The notes under the pieces were generated by a model that was not told where the DNA came from, ran no database searches, and worked only from the letters and a program-made list of their open reading frames with translations. Below, piece after piece: positions 35,418 to 45,214 of a stretch of 64,000 bases of DNA (the stretch's first letter is position 1; each line of letters opens with the position of its first letter). Origin of the DNA: Terrimonas sp. (lineage in GTDB: Bacteria; Bacteroidota; Bacteroidia; Chitinophagales; Chitinophagaceae); NCBI GenBank assembly GCA_016125075.1, contig WGMO01000014.1:163834-227833 (forward strand). The letters run 5' to 3'. Both the position numbers and the translations under genes were made by a program.

Positions 35418-37850
35418 ATGGATTACATCGGCGAACAATTGCTTCCCGGAAGGATCGGGCAGTTTCTTATTATTCTCACTTTTGTTTCTTCATTGATCGC
35501 AACGTTTTCCTATTTCAAAGCGGTTAGGAGTACCGATGAAAATGAAAAAAGAGGATGGGTCAAACTGGCCCGTATTTCATTTATTGCGGATGCCTTCGCA
35601 GTCTTTGCCATTTTCGGCATCCTTTTTTACCTGTTTTATCATCATCGTTACGAATATTTTTATATCTATAAGAATTCGAGCAACAGCCTTGAGTTCAAAT
35701 ATATTTTCAGTGCCATCTGGAGTGCTTCTGAGGGTAGTTTCCTGTTATGGACGGTCTGGCATGCCGTACTGGGGCTGATCCTGCTGAAAACAGCCAAAAA
35801 ATGGGAGGCCCCGGTCATGACGGTCCTTTCCTTTGCCCAGTTATGCCTTGCTACCATGTTACTGGGGTTGTATTTTTTCGATCTGAAAGTGGGTAGCAGC
35901 CCCTTTGCGTTGTTCAGGCACCAGATGGCAGAACTGCCGCTTTTTACGAGCCCGGACTATATATCCCGGTTAAGGGATGGTAATGATCTGTCGCCATTAT
36001 TACAAAACTACTGGATGGTCATTCATCCGCCGATCCTTTTCCTCGGATTCGCATTGACCATAGTGCCTTTTGCCTATGGGATTGCCGGATTATGGACCCG
36101 GAAATTTGGTGATTGGATCCAACCTGCCCTGCCCTGGGCCCTGGTCTGTGGCGGCGTTTTAGGACTGGGTATCATGATGGGCGGCGCCTGGGCATACGAG
36201 TCCCTGAATTTTGGGGGATACTGGGCCTGGGACCCGGTGGAGAACGCATCCCTGGTTCCCTGGATGACCCTGGTGGCGGGTATCCATACATTGCTCATCT
36301 ATCGTCATACCGGAAGGTCCTTAAGAGCAACACATCTGTTTTTTATCATTACCTATATTCTTGTCATCTATTCCACATTTCTGACCAGGAGCGGAATCCT
36401 GGGCGACACCTCTGTCCATTCTTTTGCCGACCTGGGTATGAACACCCAGCTATTGCTTTTCCTTTTAGCATTTACCCTGCCTTCCCTCTTGCTCTATTTC
36501 CTGCGGCGAAAACAGGTTCCTGTTATTGCAAAAGAGGAAGCGACTTCATCAAGGGAATTCTGGATGTTTATTGGTTCACTGGTGCTGGTATTGAGTGCCG
36601 GTTTTATCATCATTGCCACCAGTCTACCTGTATTCAATAAACTCTTCGGTTCCGGGTTGACGATGGGGGAAGATCCAGTCTTTGCGTATAACCGTGTGAT
36701 CATCTTTGTGGCGATCATTATCGGTTTACTTACGGCAGTTACCCAGTATTTGAAATATAAGGAAACGGCCATGTCTTTTTTTCGTAAAAGGATTTTATGG
36801 CCCCTGGTCATATCCCTGGCGATCGCTATCCTGATCCTGGCTTTTGGAAATATCAATTACCAGCTTCACGGGTCGGGCTACCTGGCTGCTATCTGGATTG
36901 CCGTGGTAAGCAGTGTATTCACCGTGGTGGCCAACCTCTCCTATATCTGGATCGGGGTAAAGGGAAAACTCAAACTTTCCGGCGGGTCCGTAGCGCATTT
37001 TGGCTTTGGACTCATGTTGGTGGGGATCCTGATATCTTCCTCAAAAAAAGAAGTGCTTTCTTATAATACCAGTGGTATATATGTACCCCTAGGACAGGAC
37101 AGCAAAGAAAAACCCGGCGAAAACCTAACCCTGGTAAAAGGTGTTCCAACCCGAATGGGTGACTACCAGGTCACCTATACGGAAGAAAAAAAGCATCCCG
37201 GCAAATCGCAATGGTATTATTACCTTGATTTTAAAAATAATAACGGGAAGGAAGAATTTTACCTCCGGCCCAATGCTTTTATCAACTATAAAGGCAACAA
37301 AGGTCTGATGGCCAACCCGGATGCCAAAAGATACTGGGACCATGATATTTTCACCTATATCACTTCATTGCCGGATCCGGAACGCAACCAGGACACTTCC
37401 AGCTTTGTAACCCGGCATATCAATAAAGGGGATACGGCTTTTTATGCCAATGGTTATTATGTGCTGGAAAATATCCAGTCATTCGATTCGATACCGGTGC
37501 AGGGGTTCAATAAAGGCGACAAGGCTTCTGTCGCAACCATTAAGGTATTTTCCAAAAACAATAAGACCTATTCTTCCAAACCCATCCTTGTTGAGGCCAG
37601 TGGCGGGTCTTTTTCCAATCCGGATACGGTAGTGACCGAGAACCTGGTATTTCGTCTTGAAAAGACCGAAGGAGACCATATCGACCTGGGGGTGAAAGAA
37701 TCGGATACCGTTATGCAATACGTTACATTAAAGGCCTATAAGTTCCCGTTTATTAATGTTTTGTGGGCAGGAACCCTTATCATGGTCATCGGTTTTTTGA
37801 TCAGTATGCTTCGACGAATGGAGACCCGTAAGCTAAAAAAAGCTGATTAA
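35418..37850 (+). CDS. ccmF: Cytochrome c heme lyase subunit CcmF
   Basis: An 810-residue polytopic membrane protein that joins heme to apocytochrome c. The tryptophan-rich WWD-type motif G-G-Y-W-A-W-D-P-V-E-N-A-S is near residue 268. Histidines around the motif (for example in V-I-H-P-P-I near residue 202) are candidate heme ligands. The long C-terminal part is periplasmic with a final helix. It abuts ccmE with no gap. Length is larger than the E. coli protein (~650) because of the extended C-terminal domain, as is common in Bacteroidota. Confidence 0.92.
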   Translation: MDYIGEQLLPGRIGQFLIILTFVSSLIATFSYFKAVRSTDENEKRGWVKLARISFIADAFAVFAIFGILFYLFYHHRYEYFYIYKNSSNSLEFKYIFSAIWSASEGSFLLWTVWHAVLGLILLKTAKKWEAPVMTVLSFAQLCLATMLLGLYFFDLKVGSSPFALFRHQMAELPLFTSPDYISRLRDGNDLSPLLQNYWMVIHPPILFLGFALTIVPFAYGIAGLWTRKFGDWIQPALPWALVCGGVLGLGIMMGGAWAYESLNFGGYWAWDPVENASLVPWMTLVAGIHTLLIYRHTGRSLRATHLFFIITYILVIYSTFLTRSGILGDTSVHSFADLGMNTQLLLFLLAFTLPSLLLYFLRRKQVPVIAKEEATSSREFWMFIGSLVLVLSAGFIIIATSLPVFNKLFGSGLTMGEDPVFAYNRVIIFVAIIIGLLTAVTQYLKYKETAMSFFRKRILWPLVISLAIAILILAFGNINYQLHGSGYLAAIWIAVVSSVFTVVANLSYIWIGVKGKLKLSGGSVAHFGFGLMLVGILISSSKKEVLSYNTSGIYVPLGQDSKEKPGENLTLVKGVPTRMGDYQVTYTEEKKHPGKSQWYYYLDFKNNNGKEEFYLRPNAFINYKGNKGLMANPDAKRYWDHDIFTYITSLPDPERNQDTSSFVTRHINKGDTAFYANGYYVLENIQSFDSIPVQGFNKGDKASVATIKVFSKNNKTYSSKPILVEASGGSFSNPDTVVTENLVFRLEKTEGDHIDLGVKESDTVMQYVTLKAYKFPFINVLWAGTLIMVIGFLISMLRRMETRKLKKAD

Positions 37851-37913
37851 GTTAACGTTGCAGAAACAGCAAATCGCTTAGTTTCCTTGTCTCAATTTTG
37901 TATTTTAGTATTC

Positions 37914-38615
37914 TTGAAACGGTTATTTCCATATTGTTTTTTTTTCCTGACCCTGGCTGTTTTTTCCAACCAGGATATTGCTGCACAGTCATCCGAAGAT
38001 TCTCTCTTTATCGGGCCACCGCCTCCCATTGACCGAACAAAATGGGGACCCAACGATACGATCATCACGCCGGCCATTTATATGTGGGGTACCTGGTCGG
38101 AATGGATGACTTATCATGAAAACGAAATGGTTTGGGTTTCCAATATGTCTGACAAGAAGTTGCAGAAATATATCCAGGAATGGACCCGGTTACGCAATGC
38201 TGTTTATGTTACTTATCCCTATGCCCGAACCGCAGGATTCCTGATGAACGATATCAATCATAAACTGGAAGGTACTTCCTCAAAAAAGATCAGGAAGCAA
38301 TATATCAAGACCCGGGAAAGAGAACTCAAGGCACAGTTTGCCGACCCGCTTTCCAACCTTTCCGTTTACCAGGGGAAGATTCTCATGAAACTGATCAACC
38401 GGCAAACCGGTAATAACTGTTACGAAATCGTAAAAGAGTTCAGGGGTGGGGTCACCGCCCGTTTATACCAGACCGTAGCTTTCTTTTTCGGCAGCAGTCT
38501 TAAACAGGACTGGGATCTCAGTGATAAACTGGACCGGCAGATTGAAAATATTGTTCGTGAAATCGATGCTTCATGGTATAATACACCTTACCGGCAGGCG
38601 GTGAATGGGAACTGA
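37914..38615 (+). CDS. DUF4294 domain exported protein
   Basis: A 233-residue protein of unknown function found mainly in Bacteroidota. It carries a signal peptide (MKRLFPYCFFFLTLAVF, cleaved about AAQ), then the DUF4294 domain with L-R-N-A-V-Y-V-T-Y-P-Y-A and I-N-R-Q-T-G-N-N-C-Y. No ATG is available: the TTG at 37914 yields a good signal peptide, while the TTG at 37887 would add nine residues before it and lies in a promoter-like CAATTTTG region. It is between ccmF and bshB1, 63 nt upstream of the latter. Confidence 0.75.
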   Translation: MKRLFPYCFFFLTLAVFSNQDIAAQSSEDSLFIGPPPPIDRTKWGPNDTIITPAIYMWGTWSEWMTYHENEMVWVSNMSDKKLQKYIQEWTRLRNAVYVTYPYARTAGFLMNDINHKLEGTSSKKIRKQYIKTRERELKAQFADPLSNLSVYQGKILMKLINRQTGNNCYEIVKEFRGGVTARLYQTVAFFFGSSLKQDWDLSDKLDRQIENIVREIDASWYNTPYRQAVNGN

Positions 38616-38653
38616 TTACCCCGGATTGATAAACCTGCTAACTTTCATCTCCT

Positions 38654-38661
38654 TATTTTTG
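38654..38661 (+). promoter_or_regulatory. Promoter -7 element of bshB1
   Basis: TATTTTTG, an exact TAnnTTTG match, 17 nt before the bshB1 ATG. Confidence 0.5.
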
Positions 38662-38678
38662 CATCTTAATTTTTTAAT

Positions 38679-39416
38679 ATGAAACTCGATATTCTGGCCA
38701 TTGGTGTTCATCCTGATGATGTTGAATTAGGCTGCTCCGGCACTCTTCTGAATGAGATCAGTAAAGGGAAAAAAGCCGGTATTGTCGATCTTACACAAGG
38801 TGAGTTGGGCTCAAGGGGAACCATTGATACCCGCTACCAGGAAGCAGCAGCGGCGGCCATGATCCTGGGTGTGCAGGTGCGGGAAAATCTTAAGATGGCA
38901 GATGGCTTTTTCCAGAATAATGAAGAAAATCAACGCAAGCTGATCGTGGCCATTCGGAAATATCAGCCTGAAATCGTTTTTGCCAATTCCCTGGATGACC
39001 GCCATCCAGATCATGGCAGGGCCGGTAAACTGATTGCGGATGCCTGTTTCTTATCCGGGCTTCGGAGAGTAGAAACCTTCGACGAACAGGGCCAGGCACA
39101 GGATTGCTGGCGACCCAAATATGTTTTTCACTATATCCAGGACCGTTATCATGAACCGGACTTTGTCATCGATATTACGGATGTATTTGAGAAGAGGATG
39201 GAGTCGATCAAGGCCTATACCACCCAGTTTTATAACCCGGAAAACGAGTCGGATGGCCCCCAAACCTATATTTCAACACCCGATTTTCTGGATGCGGTGA
39301 TTGGAAGGGCCAGGATGATTGGAAAAAAGATCGGTGTGAAATACGGGGAAGGCTTTCTTGCTGAGAAAACCCTGGGCCTTAAAAACCTGGATACTTTTAT
39401 CGCCAACGAAACCTAG
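38679..39416 (+). CDS. bshB1: Bacillithiol biosynthesis deacetylase BshB1
   Basis: A 245-residue zinc deacetylase of the LmbE family, removing acetate from GlcNAc-malate in bacillithiol synthesis. Metal-site motifs are G-V-H-P-D-D-V-E (His11, Asp13, Asp14) and D-D-R-H-P-D-H-G-R-A near residue 106. The sequence D-L-T-Q-G-E-L-G-S-R-G-T matches the BshB1 branch. It stands alone and converges with the beta-barrel protein gene (stops 1 nt apart, no terminator seen). Confidence 0.93.
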   Translation: MKLDILAIGVHPDDVELGCSGTLLNEISKGKKAGIVDLTQGELGSRGTIDTRYQEAAAAAMILGVQVRENLKMADGFFQNNEENQRKLIVAIRKYQPEIVFANSLDDRHPDHGRAGKLIADACFLSGLRRVETFDEQGQAQDCWRPKYVFHYIQDRYHEPDFVIDITDVFEKRMESIKAYTTQFYNPENESDGPQTYISTPDFLDAVIGRARMIGKKIGVKYGEGFLAEKTLGLKNLDTFIANET

Positions 39417-39417
39417 A

Positions 39418-40059
39418 TTATTTCAGAAAACGGCCTACGGATATTCCCACAATACGGTGTTTGATAACAGGGCCATCATCAGAATTGCTGATAGATCCCA
39501 GCGTTCCGTTATAGGCTGCAAAAATAAAATATCCTTTATGGGTTTCATACCCAAAATGAATGATGCCGGAAGCGAGATAATGACCATAATCCCCAAAGCC
39601 GAATTTCAGGTTCCTGTTCACCGTTCCTCCTGTACTCCTGTCGAATTTCTCCCTGCCAAACAATGCAAAATCCAGCGTCGGGCCGGCACGAAGAAAAAAA
39701 TGATCGGCGTCCTCACTAAAATCATATTGCAGTAAAAAAGCTAATTCAAAGGAATGAACGGTAACATTATTATTGATGGCCAATGAGTCGGGTGGAAAAG
39801 AAGGGGCGGTAAGACTTACCTTATATCCCTTAAGGCTATAGAAAACAGCCGGCGTAAAATATAGTTTTGTATCAAAGGGCACTTTTAGCCCGGCACCCAG
39901 TTGAAACCCGGGTTTAAATTTTGTATCCTGTTTTTTGCCATTAATCTTGTAACTGGCCGTATTGAGTTGGGGGCCGGCGAAAAAGGAATACCGTACCTGG
40001 GCCCTGGTAACACCATGTAAAGTGATAAAGAAGAAGAATGTTACCAGGAACTTTTTCAT
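39418..40059 (-). CDS. Outer membrane beta-barrel protein (PorT/OMP_b-brl type)
   Basis: A 213-residue exported protein with a signal peptide (MKKFLVTFFFFITLHGVTRAQ) and alternating strands typical of a small eight-stranded barrel (YSFFAGPQLNTASYKING, GFQLGAGLKVPF, FFLRAGPTLDFALFG). It ends in a hydrophobic/aromatic strand with a basic terminal residue. Function unknown. Confidence 0.8.
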   Translation of the reverse strand: MKKFLVTFFFFITLHGVTRAQVRYSFFAGPQLNTASYKINGKKQDTKFKPGFQLGAGLKVPFDTKLYFTPAVFYSLKGYKVSLTAPSFPPDSLAINNNVTVHSFELAFLLQYDFSEDADHFFLRAGPTLDFALFGREKFDRSTGGTVNRNLKFGFGDYGHYLASGIIHFGYETHKGYFIFAAYNGTLGSISNSDDGPVIKHRIVGISVGRFLK

Positions 40060-40091
40060 GAATGCTGTTTAAGATTGCTTGTTGCGGGCGG

Positions 40092-40099
40092 GCAAAAGT
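40092..40099 (-). promoter_or_regulatory. Promoter -7 element of the beta-barrel gene
   Basis: Minus-strand TACTTTTG, an exact TAnnTTTG match, about 32 nt upstream of the start at 40059. Confidence 0.5.
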
Positions 40100-40142
40100 A
40101 AAAATAAATAGCGAAGGGTCAAATTATAAGAATCCACTGTCA

Positions 40143-40685
40143 TTATCCGTTAGCGGGGTCTTTCGGACCTGCTGATTGATTGAATTGCACAGATTCGCCT
40201 TTGGGAATGGACAGGTTCTGCCATTTCTCGTCTTTGATCATTCTTCCCAGAAATACGATTTGGCCGATATGATACGGGTAATGTGCCAGTTGCCGGTTAA
40301 TCGCATCCACCACCGAAAGAGGTTCCTGGCGAATGGTGACCGTTTTGGAAAGGTCTTTTTCCGACAGGGACTGCAGGGCATCCAAAAAACAGGACCAGCC
40401 TTTCTCCCAATAATCCAGCAATTCCTTTTTTGTATGCTGATGAATGGTAAACTCATCATCCCTCCGGCGCCATGCTTTTTCGCCATCCTCCTCGAGGAAA
40501 TGGGTCCAGCGGCTCAGCATATTACCAGCCATATGCCGTATGATGACTGCAATACTGTTGGAGGCTGCTCCAGGCTGGAAATAGAAATCTTTTTCTTCCA
40601 GCTGTGAAAATGTTCTGTCTGCAAGATCCTTGTAGTATCTCACTCTTTTTATCACCGTTTCAAGGTATTCTTTTCCGTTGATCAT
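40143..40685 (-). CDS. DinB-superfamily protein (DUF1572)
   Basis: A 180-residue four-helix protein of the DinB/YfiT superfamily, DUF1572 branch. Candidate metal ligands are His51 in I-I-R-H-M-A-G-N and two later His in H-Y-P-Y-H-I-G-Q. Family members are metal-dependent thiol transferases or of unknown activity. It is 9 nt after the gamma-glutamyltransferase gene, so the two are probably cotranscribed. A role linked to bacillithiol is possible but unproven. Confidence 0.78.
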   Translation of the reverse strand: MINGKEYLETVIKRVRYYKDLADRTFSQLEEKDFYFQPGAASNSIAVIIRHMAGNMLSRWTHFLEEDGEKAWRRRDDEFTIHQHTKKELLDYWEKGWSCFLDALQSLSEKDLSKTVTIRQEPLSVVDAINRQLAHYPYHIGQIVFLGRMIKDEKWQNLSIPKGESVQFNQSAGPKDPANG

Positions 40686-40694
40686 TGTTTTTAT

Positions 40695-42437
40695 TTAATA
40701 ACCTTCAGCGGCATCGTTCCCCCTGTTATCAGCAACCGCTTCAAAAAATTGTCCTTTGAAATTTTCGTTCAACGCAGTTTTGTAAAGTACTTTAATCACC
40801 TCCGTCCTGCCGATGCTTTCCCTTTCCTGCAGGGTATATCCCATCTTCTCCAAAGAGGCTCTCAGGGACTGGGGGAAATTTTTTTCGATGTCGACCCTGT
40901 CGGGAAGCCACTGGTGATGAAATTTGGGTTGGTTCACGGCGTCCTCGGTGTTCATATCAAAATCAATAATGTCGATGATCGTTTGGAAAACGGAGGTGGG
41001 AATGGTGGTACCGCCGGGTGTGCCCAGCACCAGGAATGGGGCATTGTCTTTCAGGACGATCGTTGGCGTCATTGAACTCAGCATCCTTTTTCCGGGCATG
41101 ATGGCATTCGCTTCCCCGCCAACGGCACCGAACATATTGGGAACACCCGGTTTGATACTGAAATCGTCCATTTCGTCATTCAAAAAAAATCCAGCCCCAC
41201 CCACAACGGTCTTGCTGCCATAGGAATTGTTCAGTGTTGTGGTAATGGACACGGCGTTACCGTCTCTGTCGATGATGCTTAGATGGGTGGTCTCCTCACT
41301 TTCCTTTACCGGTGAAAGACCTGGTTGAGTAATCTTGCTGCTACCTGCTTTACCTGGAACAAAATCTTTCATCCTGTCTTGTAAATAGGATTCATTGCTT
41401 AACATGGAAACCGGTACCGGATAAAAATCAGCATCTCCCATATATTCCGCCCTGTCTGCAAATGCTCTTCTTTCTGCTTCAATCATTAACTGAACGGATC
41501 GGGGGGATAGAAACCCGTATTCCGGAAGCGGTCTGTCCTCAACCATCTTCATCATTTGATTGAGTAAAAGTCCACCGCTGCTGGGCATGGGCATTCCGAC
41601 AATTGAATATCCTTTATAGGTAAAGACATGGGGTTCTCTGAAAATGGCCTTGTAATTTTTCAGGTCCTTATAACCAATGATGCCATGACCCCTTTTCATT
41701 TCTTCCACGATGAGCCTTGCGGTCTCTCCTTCATAAAATCCCTTTTGCCCATTATCCCTGATCCTTTTCAGTGTTGCAGCCAGGTCTTTTTGAATAAGGG
41801 TATCACCATCCGACCAGGGTCCTGCTTTTACAAAAACGGGTCGAACCGTATTATATTTTTCGAAAGTTTTTTTCAAACTGTTCAGGGAGCGGGCCTCTGC
41901 AGCAGTGATCAAAAAACCTTTTTCTGCCAGTTCAATCGCCGGTTGGATGAGTTGTTTCATTGGTAACCGGGCGTAGGGAAGGGTAGCGAATAATCCGGCT
42001 ACAGTTCCGGGTACACCGGCCGAGAGATGTCCGTTCTGGCTAAGTTCCGTATGGGCCTTCCCGTTTTCATCAATGTACATTTCTTTAAAACCCTTTATTG
42101 GAGCTTTTTCCCGGTAATCAAGCGTTTTCAAATCTCCGTTTGCCAACCTGGCGACCATGAATCCACCACCCCCAAGGTTGCCGGCATTGGGATAAACAAC
42201 TGCCAGTGCCAGTTGTGTGGCAATGGCGGCATCAAATGCATTGCCACCCATTTTTAGCATTTCCAGGCCCACCTTACTGGCAAGCGGATGGGCCGACACT
42301 ACTGCACCGTTTTGTACAATTACTTTTTTCTGGGAGACGGCATTGAATGTATTGAAAGAGAGCTGTTCCGATTTTCGCAGGGAATGACATCCTGAATAAA
42401 GAACAAGGAGCAGCAGGAGGTAAGTTGTCTTTTTCAT
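40695..42437 (-). CDS. ggt: Gamma-glutamyltransferase (lipoprotein)
   Basis: A 580-residue Ntn-hydrolase precursor that moves or hydrolyses gamma-glutamyl groups. A lipobox (Y-S-G-C, Cys17) suggests membrane anchoring. The autoprocessing Thr is in E-T-T-H-L-S-I-I-D, and the downstream motif Y-G-S-K-T-V-V-G-G-A-G-F and P-G-K-R-M-L-S-S-M-T-P-T-I are family landmarks. Because Bacteroidota with bacillithiol often lack glutathione, gamma-glutamyl peptides from the environment may be the substrate (inference). Confidence 0.93.
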   Translation of the reverse strand: MKKTTYLLLLLVLYSGCHSLRKSEQLSFNTFNAVSQKKVIVQNGAVVSAHPLASKVGLEMLKMGGNAFDAAIATQLALAVVYPNAGNLGGGGFMVARLANGDLKTLDYREKAPIKGFKEMYIDENGKAHTELSQNGHLSAGVPGTVAGLFATLPYARLPMKQLIQPAIELAEKGFLITAAEARSLNSLKKTFEKYNTVRPVFVKAGPWSDGDTLIQKDLAATLKRIRDNGQKGFYEGETARLIVEEMKRGHGIIGYKDLKNYKAIFREPHVFTYKGYSIVGMPMPSSGGLLLNQMMKMVEDRPLPEYGFLSPRSVQLMIEAERRAFADRAEYMGDADFYPVPVSMLSNESYLQDRMKDFVPGKAGSSKITQPGLSPVKESEETTHLSIIDRDGNAVSITTTLNNSYGSKTVVGGAGFFLNDEMDDFSIKPGVPNMFGAVGGEANAIMPGKRMLSSMTPTIVLKDNAPFLVLGTPGGTTIPTSVFQTIIDIIDFDMNTEDAVNQPKFHHQWLPDRVDIEKNFPQSLRASLEKMGYTLQERESIGRTEVIKVLYKTALNENFKGQFFEAVADNRGNDAAEGY

Positions 42438-42619
42438 GCTTTAAAATAGAACAGAAAATTACTGAAAAGTTACCGTTATCTTTCAAATTCTGTTATATCG
42501 GTATTCCTTTCTCAGATTCCGGATCATTCCCCTAAAAAATCTTTTAAACGGTACAAAATCAGTATAAAATTTTACTCCTCCTCTCATGTTTCTTAAATTG
42601 CCGGATTAAACAAAGTTCC

Positions 42620-45145
42620 ATGCATAAAATATTGGTTCCGTTCATGGCTGTTTTCCTGTTTTTTTCTGTTACGGCTCAGCCACCTGCTCCTAAAGATTTC
42701 CTGGGTTATTCGATCGGTGAAAAATATACGCCTCATTGGAAAATCGTATCCTATTTCAGGAAAGTGGCTGAAACAGCTCCGTCCATGGTTAAGTTGCAAC
42801 AATATGGCGAGACCAATGAAGGCAGACCATTGATGCTGGCCTTTGTTTCATCACCGGAGAACATCCTTAATCTGGACAACATCAGGAAAAATAACCAGCG
42901 ACTGGCCAACACGAGCCTGGACAGGATGGCGGCACTGGAAGAAGGGGCTCCGGCCATTGTGTGGCTGAGTTATAATGTGCATGGCAATGAGACCTCGTCT
43001 TCCGAAGCAGCCATGATGACGCTTTACGCGCTGGTTGATCCCGCAAATGAAAAAACTAAAACCTGGTTAAAGAATACGGTGGTGGTCATCGATCCCTGTA
43101 TTAACCCGGACGGGAGAGACCGCTATGTCAACTGGTTCAACAGTATTGTGGGGCAACAACCGAATGTGGCGCCGGCAGCCAGGGAACATAGTGAGCCCTG
43201 GCCCGGTGGAAGGACCAACCATTATAATTTTGACCTGAACCGCGACTGGGCCTGGCAAACCCAGGTGGAAAGCCAGCAACGCCTGAAAATTTACCTGCAA
43301 TGGCTTCCCCAGGTACACGTTGATTTTCATGAACAGGGTATCAATAGCCCTTACTATTTCGCCCCGGCAGCACAGCCCTATCATGAGGTCATCACACCCT
43401 GGCAAAGGGAATTCCAGGTGTCCATCGGCAAGAACAATGCAAGGTATTTTGACAAAGCGGGATGGCTCTACTTCACCAAGGAGGTTTTTGATCTCTTCTA
43501 TCCATCTTACGGCGATACCTACCCGATTTATAATGGCGCGATCGGTATGACTTTTGAACAGGCGGGGCATGGCACATCCGGCCTCGGTATCATAACCGAT
43601 GATGGCGATACGCTGACACTGCACGACAGGGCCCTCCATCATTTTACAACATCATTGAGCACCATCGAAGTGGCTTCCGGTTTGTCGGCCAAACTGATCA
43701 GTGAATTCAGGAAATATTACAATGAGTCGGTGGCAAACGGTGTGGGAGAATATAAAACCTATGTGGTTAAAAATGTTTCGGCCGATAACCAGCGCATTGC
43801 ATCACTTTTGCAGTTACTGGATAAAAATGATATCCGGTATGAATTTGCTGCCGACAGGGCAAAAACCGGCAGCAGTGGTTTTAATTACGATACCGGCAAA
43901 GAGCAGGGCTTTACTGTAGAAAAAGGGGACCTCCTCATTCAATCGCAACAACCGCATTCCGTGATGGTGAAAGTCTTGTTTGAACCCAAAAGCAAACTGG
44001 TCGACTCCGCCACTTATGATATTACAGCATGGTCACTGCCCTATGTGTATGGAGTCAAAGCATTTGCTTCGAGGGTGAAGATTCAATCGGGCGGCGGGGC
44101 CCGGCCCGGTATGATCGTCAATAACCTGAAAGAGGCATATGGTTATGTGATTCCCTGGCAGGGGGTGCAGAGTGCGAAATTACTCGGTCAGTTATTAAAA
44201 GAAGGGGTCAGGGTCCGTTATGCAGAACAACCGTTTTCGATCAACGGGCAGGATTTTGCAAGGGGTTCATTGATCGTCGTGAAAAAATCGAACGAGTCGA
44301 AATGGCCGGGTATGACCGGTATCTTAAATAAGGCGGGTAACGATAACCAGGTAAGCGTGATAGAGGTCAGTACAGGTTTTGTGGATGCGGGTTTTGACTT
44401 TGGCAGTGAAAAGATTCATTTTATACACGCCCCCCGGGTTGCACTGCTCACCGGTGATGGCACCAGCAGTAATGATGCCGGCGAAGTCTGGTATTTTTTT
44501 GATAAAGTGATCAACTATCCTGTAACACTGGTCAATGTGAACGATCTTCGAAGGGTCAACAAAGATGATTACGATGTGATCATCATGCCGGCCGGAAATT
44601 ATCCTTTTTTAAATGATAAATCAGCCCAGGAAGACCTGAAATCCTGGATCACCAGGGGCGGTAAACTGATTGCCCTTGACAGGGCTGTTTCGCAGTTGTC
44701 GAGGCTGGATTGGGCGATCAAATCAAAAAAAGAGGTTGACAATGAAAAGAAAGACGAATATGATGACCTGAAAGTATATGAAGAGCGGGAGCGGGATTAT
44801 TTACGCTCTTTCATGCCCGGATCCATCTTCAGGCTCGATATTGATAACACACACCCCCTGGCTTATGGGTATCCCGATCATTATTTTTCCCTGAAACAGG
44901 ATAATAATCTTTATAATTTCCTGGATGATGGCGGATGGAATGTAGGAGTGATTAAGAAAGATAACCAGGTATCGGGATTTGTCGGATCAAAGGTCAGGAA
45001 TAAGTTAAAAGACGCATTGGTTTTCGGGGTACAGGAGATGGGTAGGGGCAATATTGTCTATTTTGCAGACAATATCCTGTTCAGGGAATTCTGGGAAAAC
45101 GGGAAATTGTTTTTCTGTAACGCCGTTTTTCTTGTTGGTCAATAA
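42620..45145 (+). CDS. Secreted M14-family zinc carboxypeptidase with C-terminal GATase-like domain
   Basis: An 841-residue exported metallopeptidase. After the signal peptide (residues 1-19, cut about VTAQ), the M14 domain has zinc ligands His121 and Glu124 (N-V-H-G-N-E-T), His237 (V-D-F-H-E-Q-G), a substrate Asn-Arg near residue 207 (D-L-N-R-D-W), and catalytic Glu313 (M-T-F-E-Q-A-G). The middle is beta-rich and the last third (from about residue 608) resembles a class I glutamine amidotransferase/ThuA fold: VALLTGDGTSSNDAGEVW, then VIIMPAGNYPF. It would trim peptides in the periplasm or outside. The PIG-L gene follows after 69 nt and ends in a similar domain. Confidence 0.87.
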   Translation: MHKILVPFMAVFLFFSVTAQPPAPKDFLGYSIGEKYTPHWKIVSYFRKVAETAPSMVKLQQYGETNEGRPLMLAFVSSPENILNLDNIRKNNQRLANTSLDRMAALEEGAPAIVWLSYNVHGNETSSSEAAMMTLYALVDPANEKTKTWLKNTVVVIDPCINPDGRDRYVNWFNSIVGQQPNVAPAAREHSEPWPGGRTNHYNFDLNRDWAWQTQVESQQRLKIYLQWLPQVHVDFHEQGINSPYYFAPAAQPYHEVITPWQREFQVSIGKNNARYFDKAGWLYFTKEVFDLFYPSYGDTYPIYNGAIGMTFEQAGHGTSGLGIITDDGDTLTLHDRALHHFTTSLSTIEVASGLSAKLISEFRKYYNESVANGVGEYKTYVVKNVSADNQRIASLLQLLDKNDIRYEFAADRAKTGSSGFNYDTGKEQGFTVEKGDLLIQSQQPHSVMVKVLFEPKSKLVDSATYDITAWSLPYVYGVKAFASRVKIQSGGGARPGMIVNNLKEAYGYVIPWQGVQSAKLLGQLLKEGVRVRYAEQPFSINGQDFARGSLIVVKKSNESKWPGMTGILNKAGNDNQVSVIEVSTGFVDAGFDFGSEKIHFIHAPRVALLTGDGTSSNDAGEVWYFFDKVINYPVTLVNVNDLRRVNKDDYDVIIMPAGNYPFLNDKSAQEDLKSWITRGGKLIALDRAVSQLSRLDWAIKSKKEVDNEKKDEYDDLKVYEERERDYLRSFMPGSIFRLDIDNTHPLAYGYPDHYFSLKQDNNLYNFLDDGGWNVGVIKKDNQVSGFVGSKVRNKLKDALVFGVQEMGRGNIVYFADNILFREFWENGKLFFCNAVFLVGQ

Positions 45146-45214
45146 TTTTACCGCTTATCAACTTTAAGAATATCAAAACACAAGGGCTGATATCTTAGGG
45201 TATAAAATCTTACA

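Noticed and set aside
43067..43642. 191-codon minus-strand frame opposite the M14 peptidase
   Set aside because: It covers the zinc-site coding region of the real gene and has no domain of its own.
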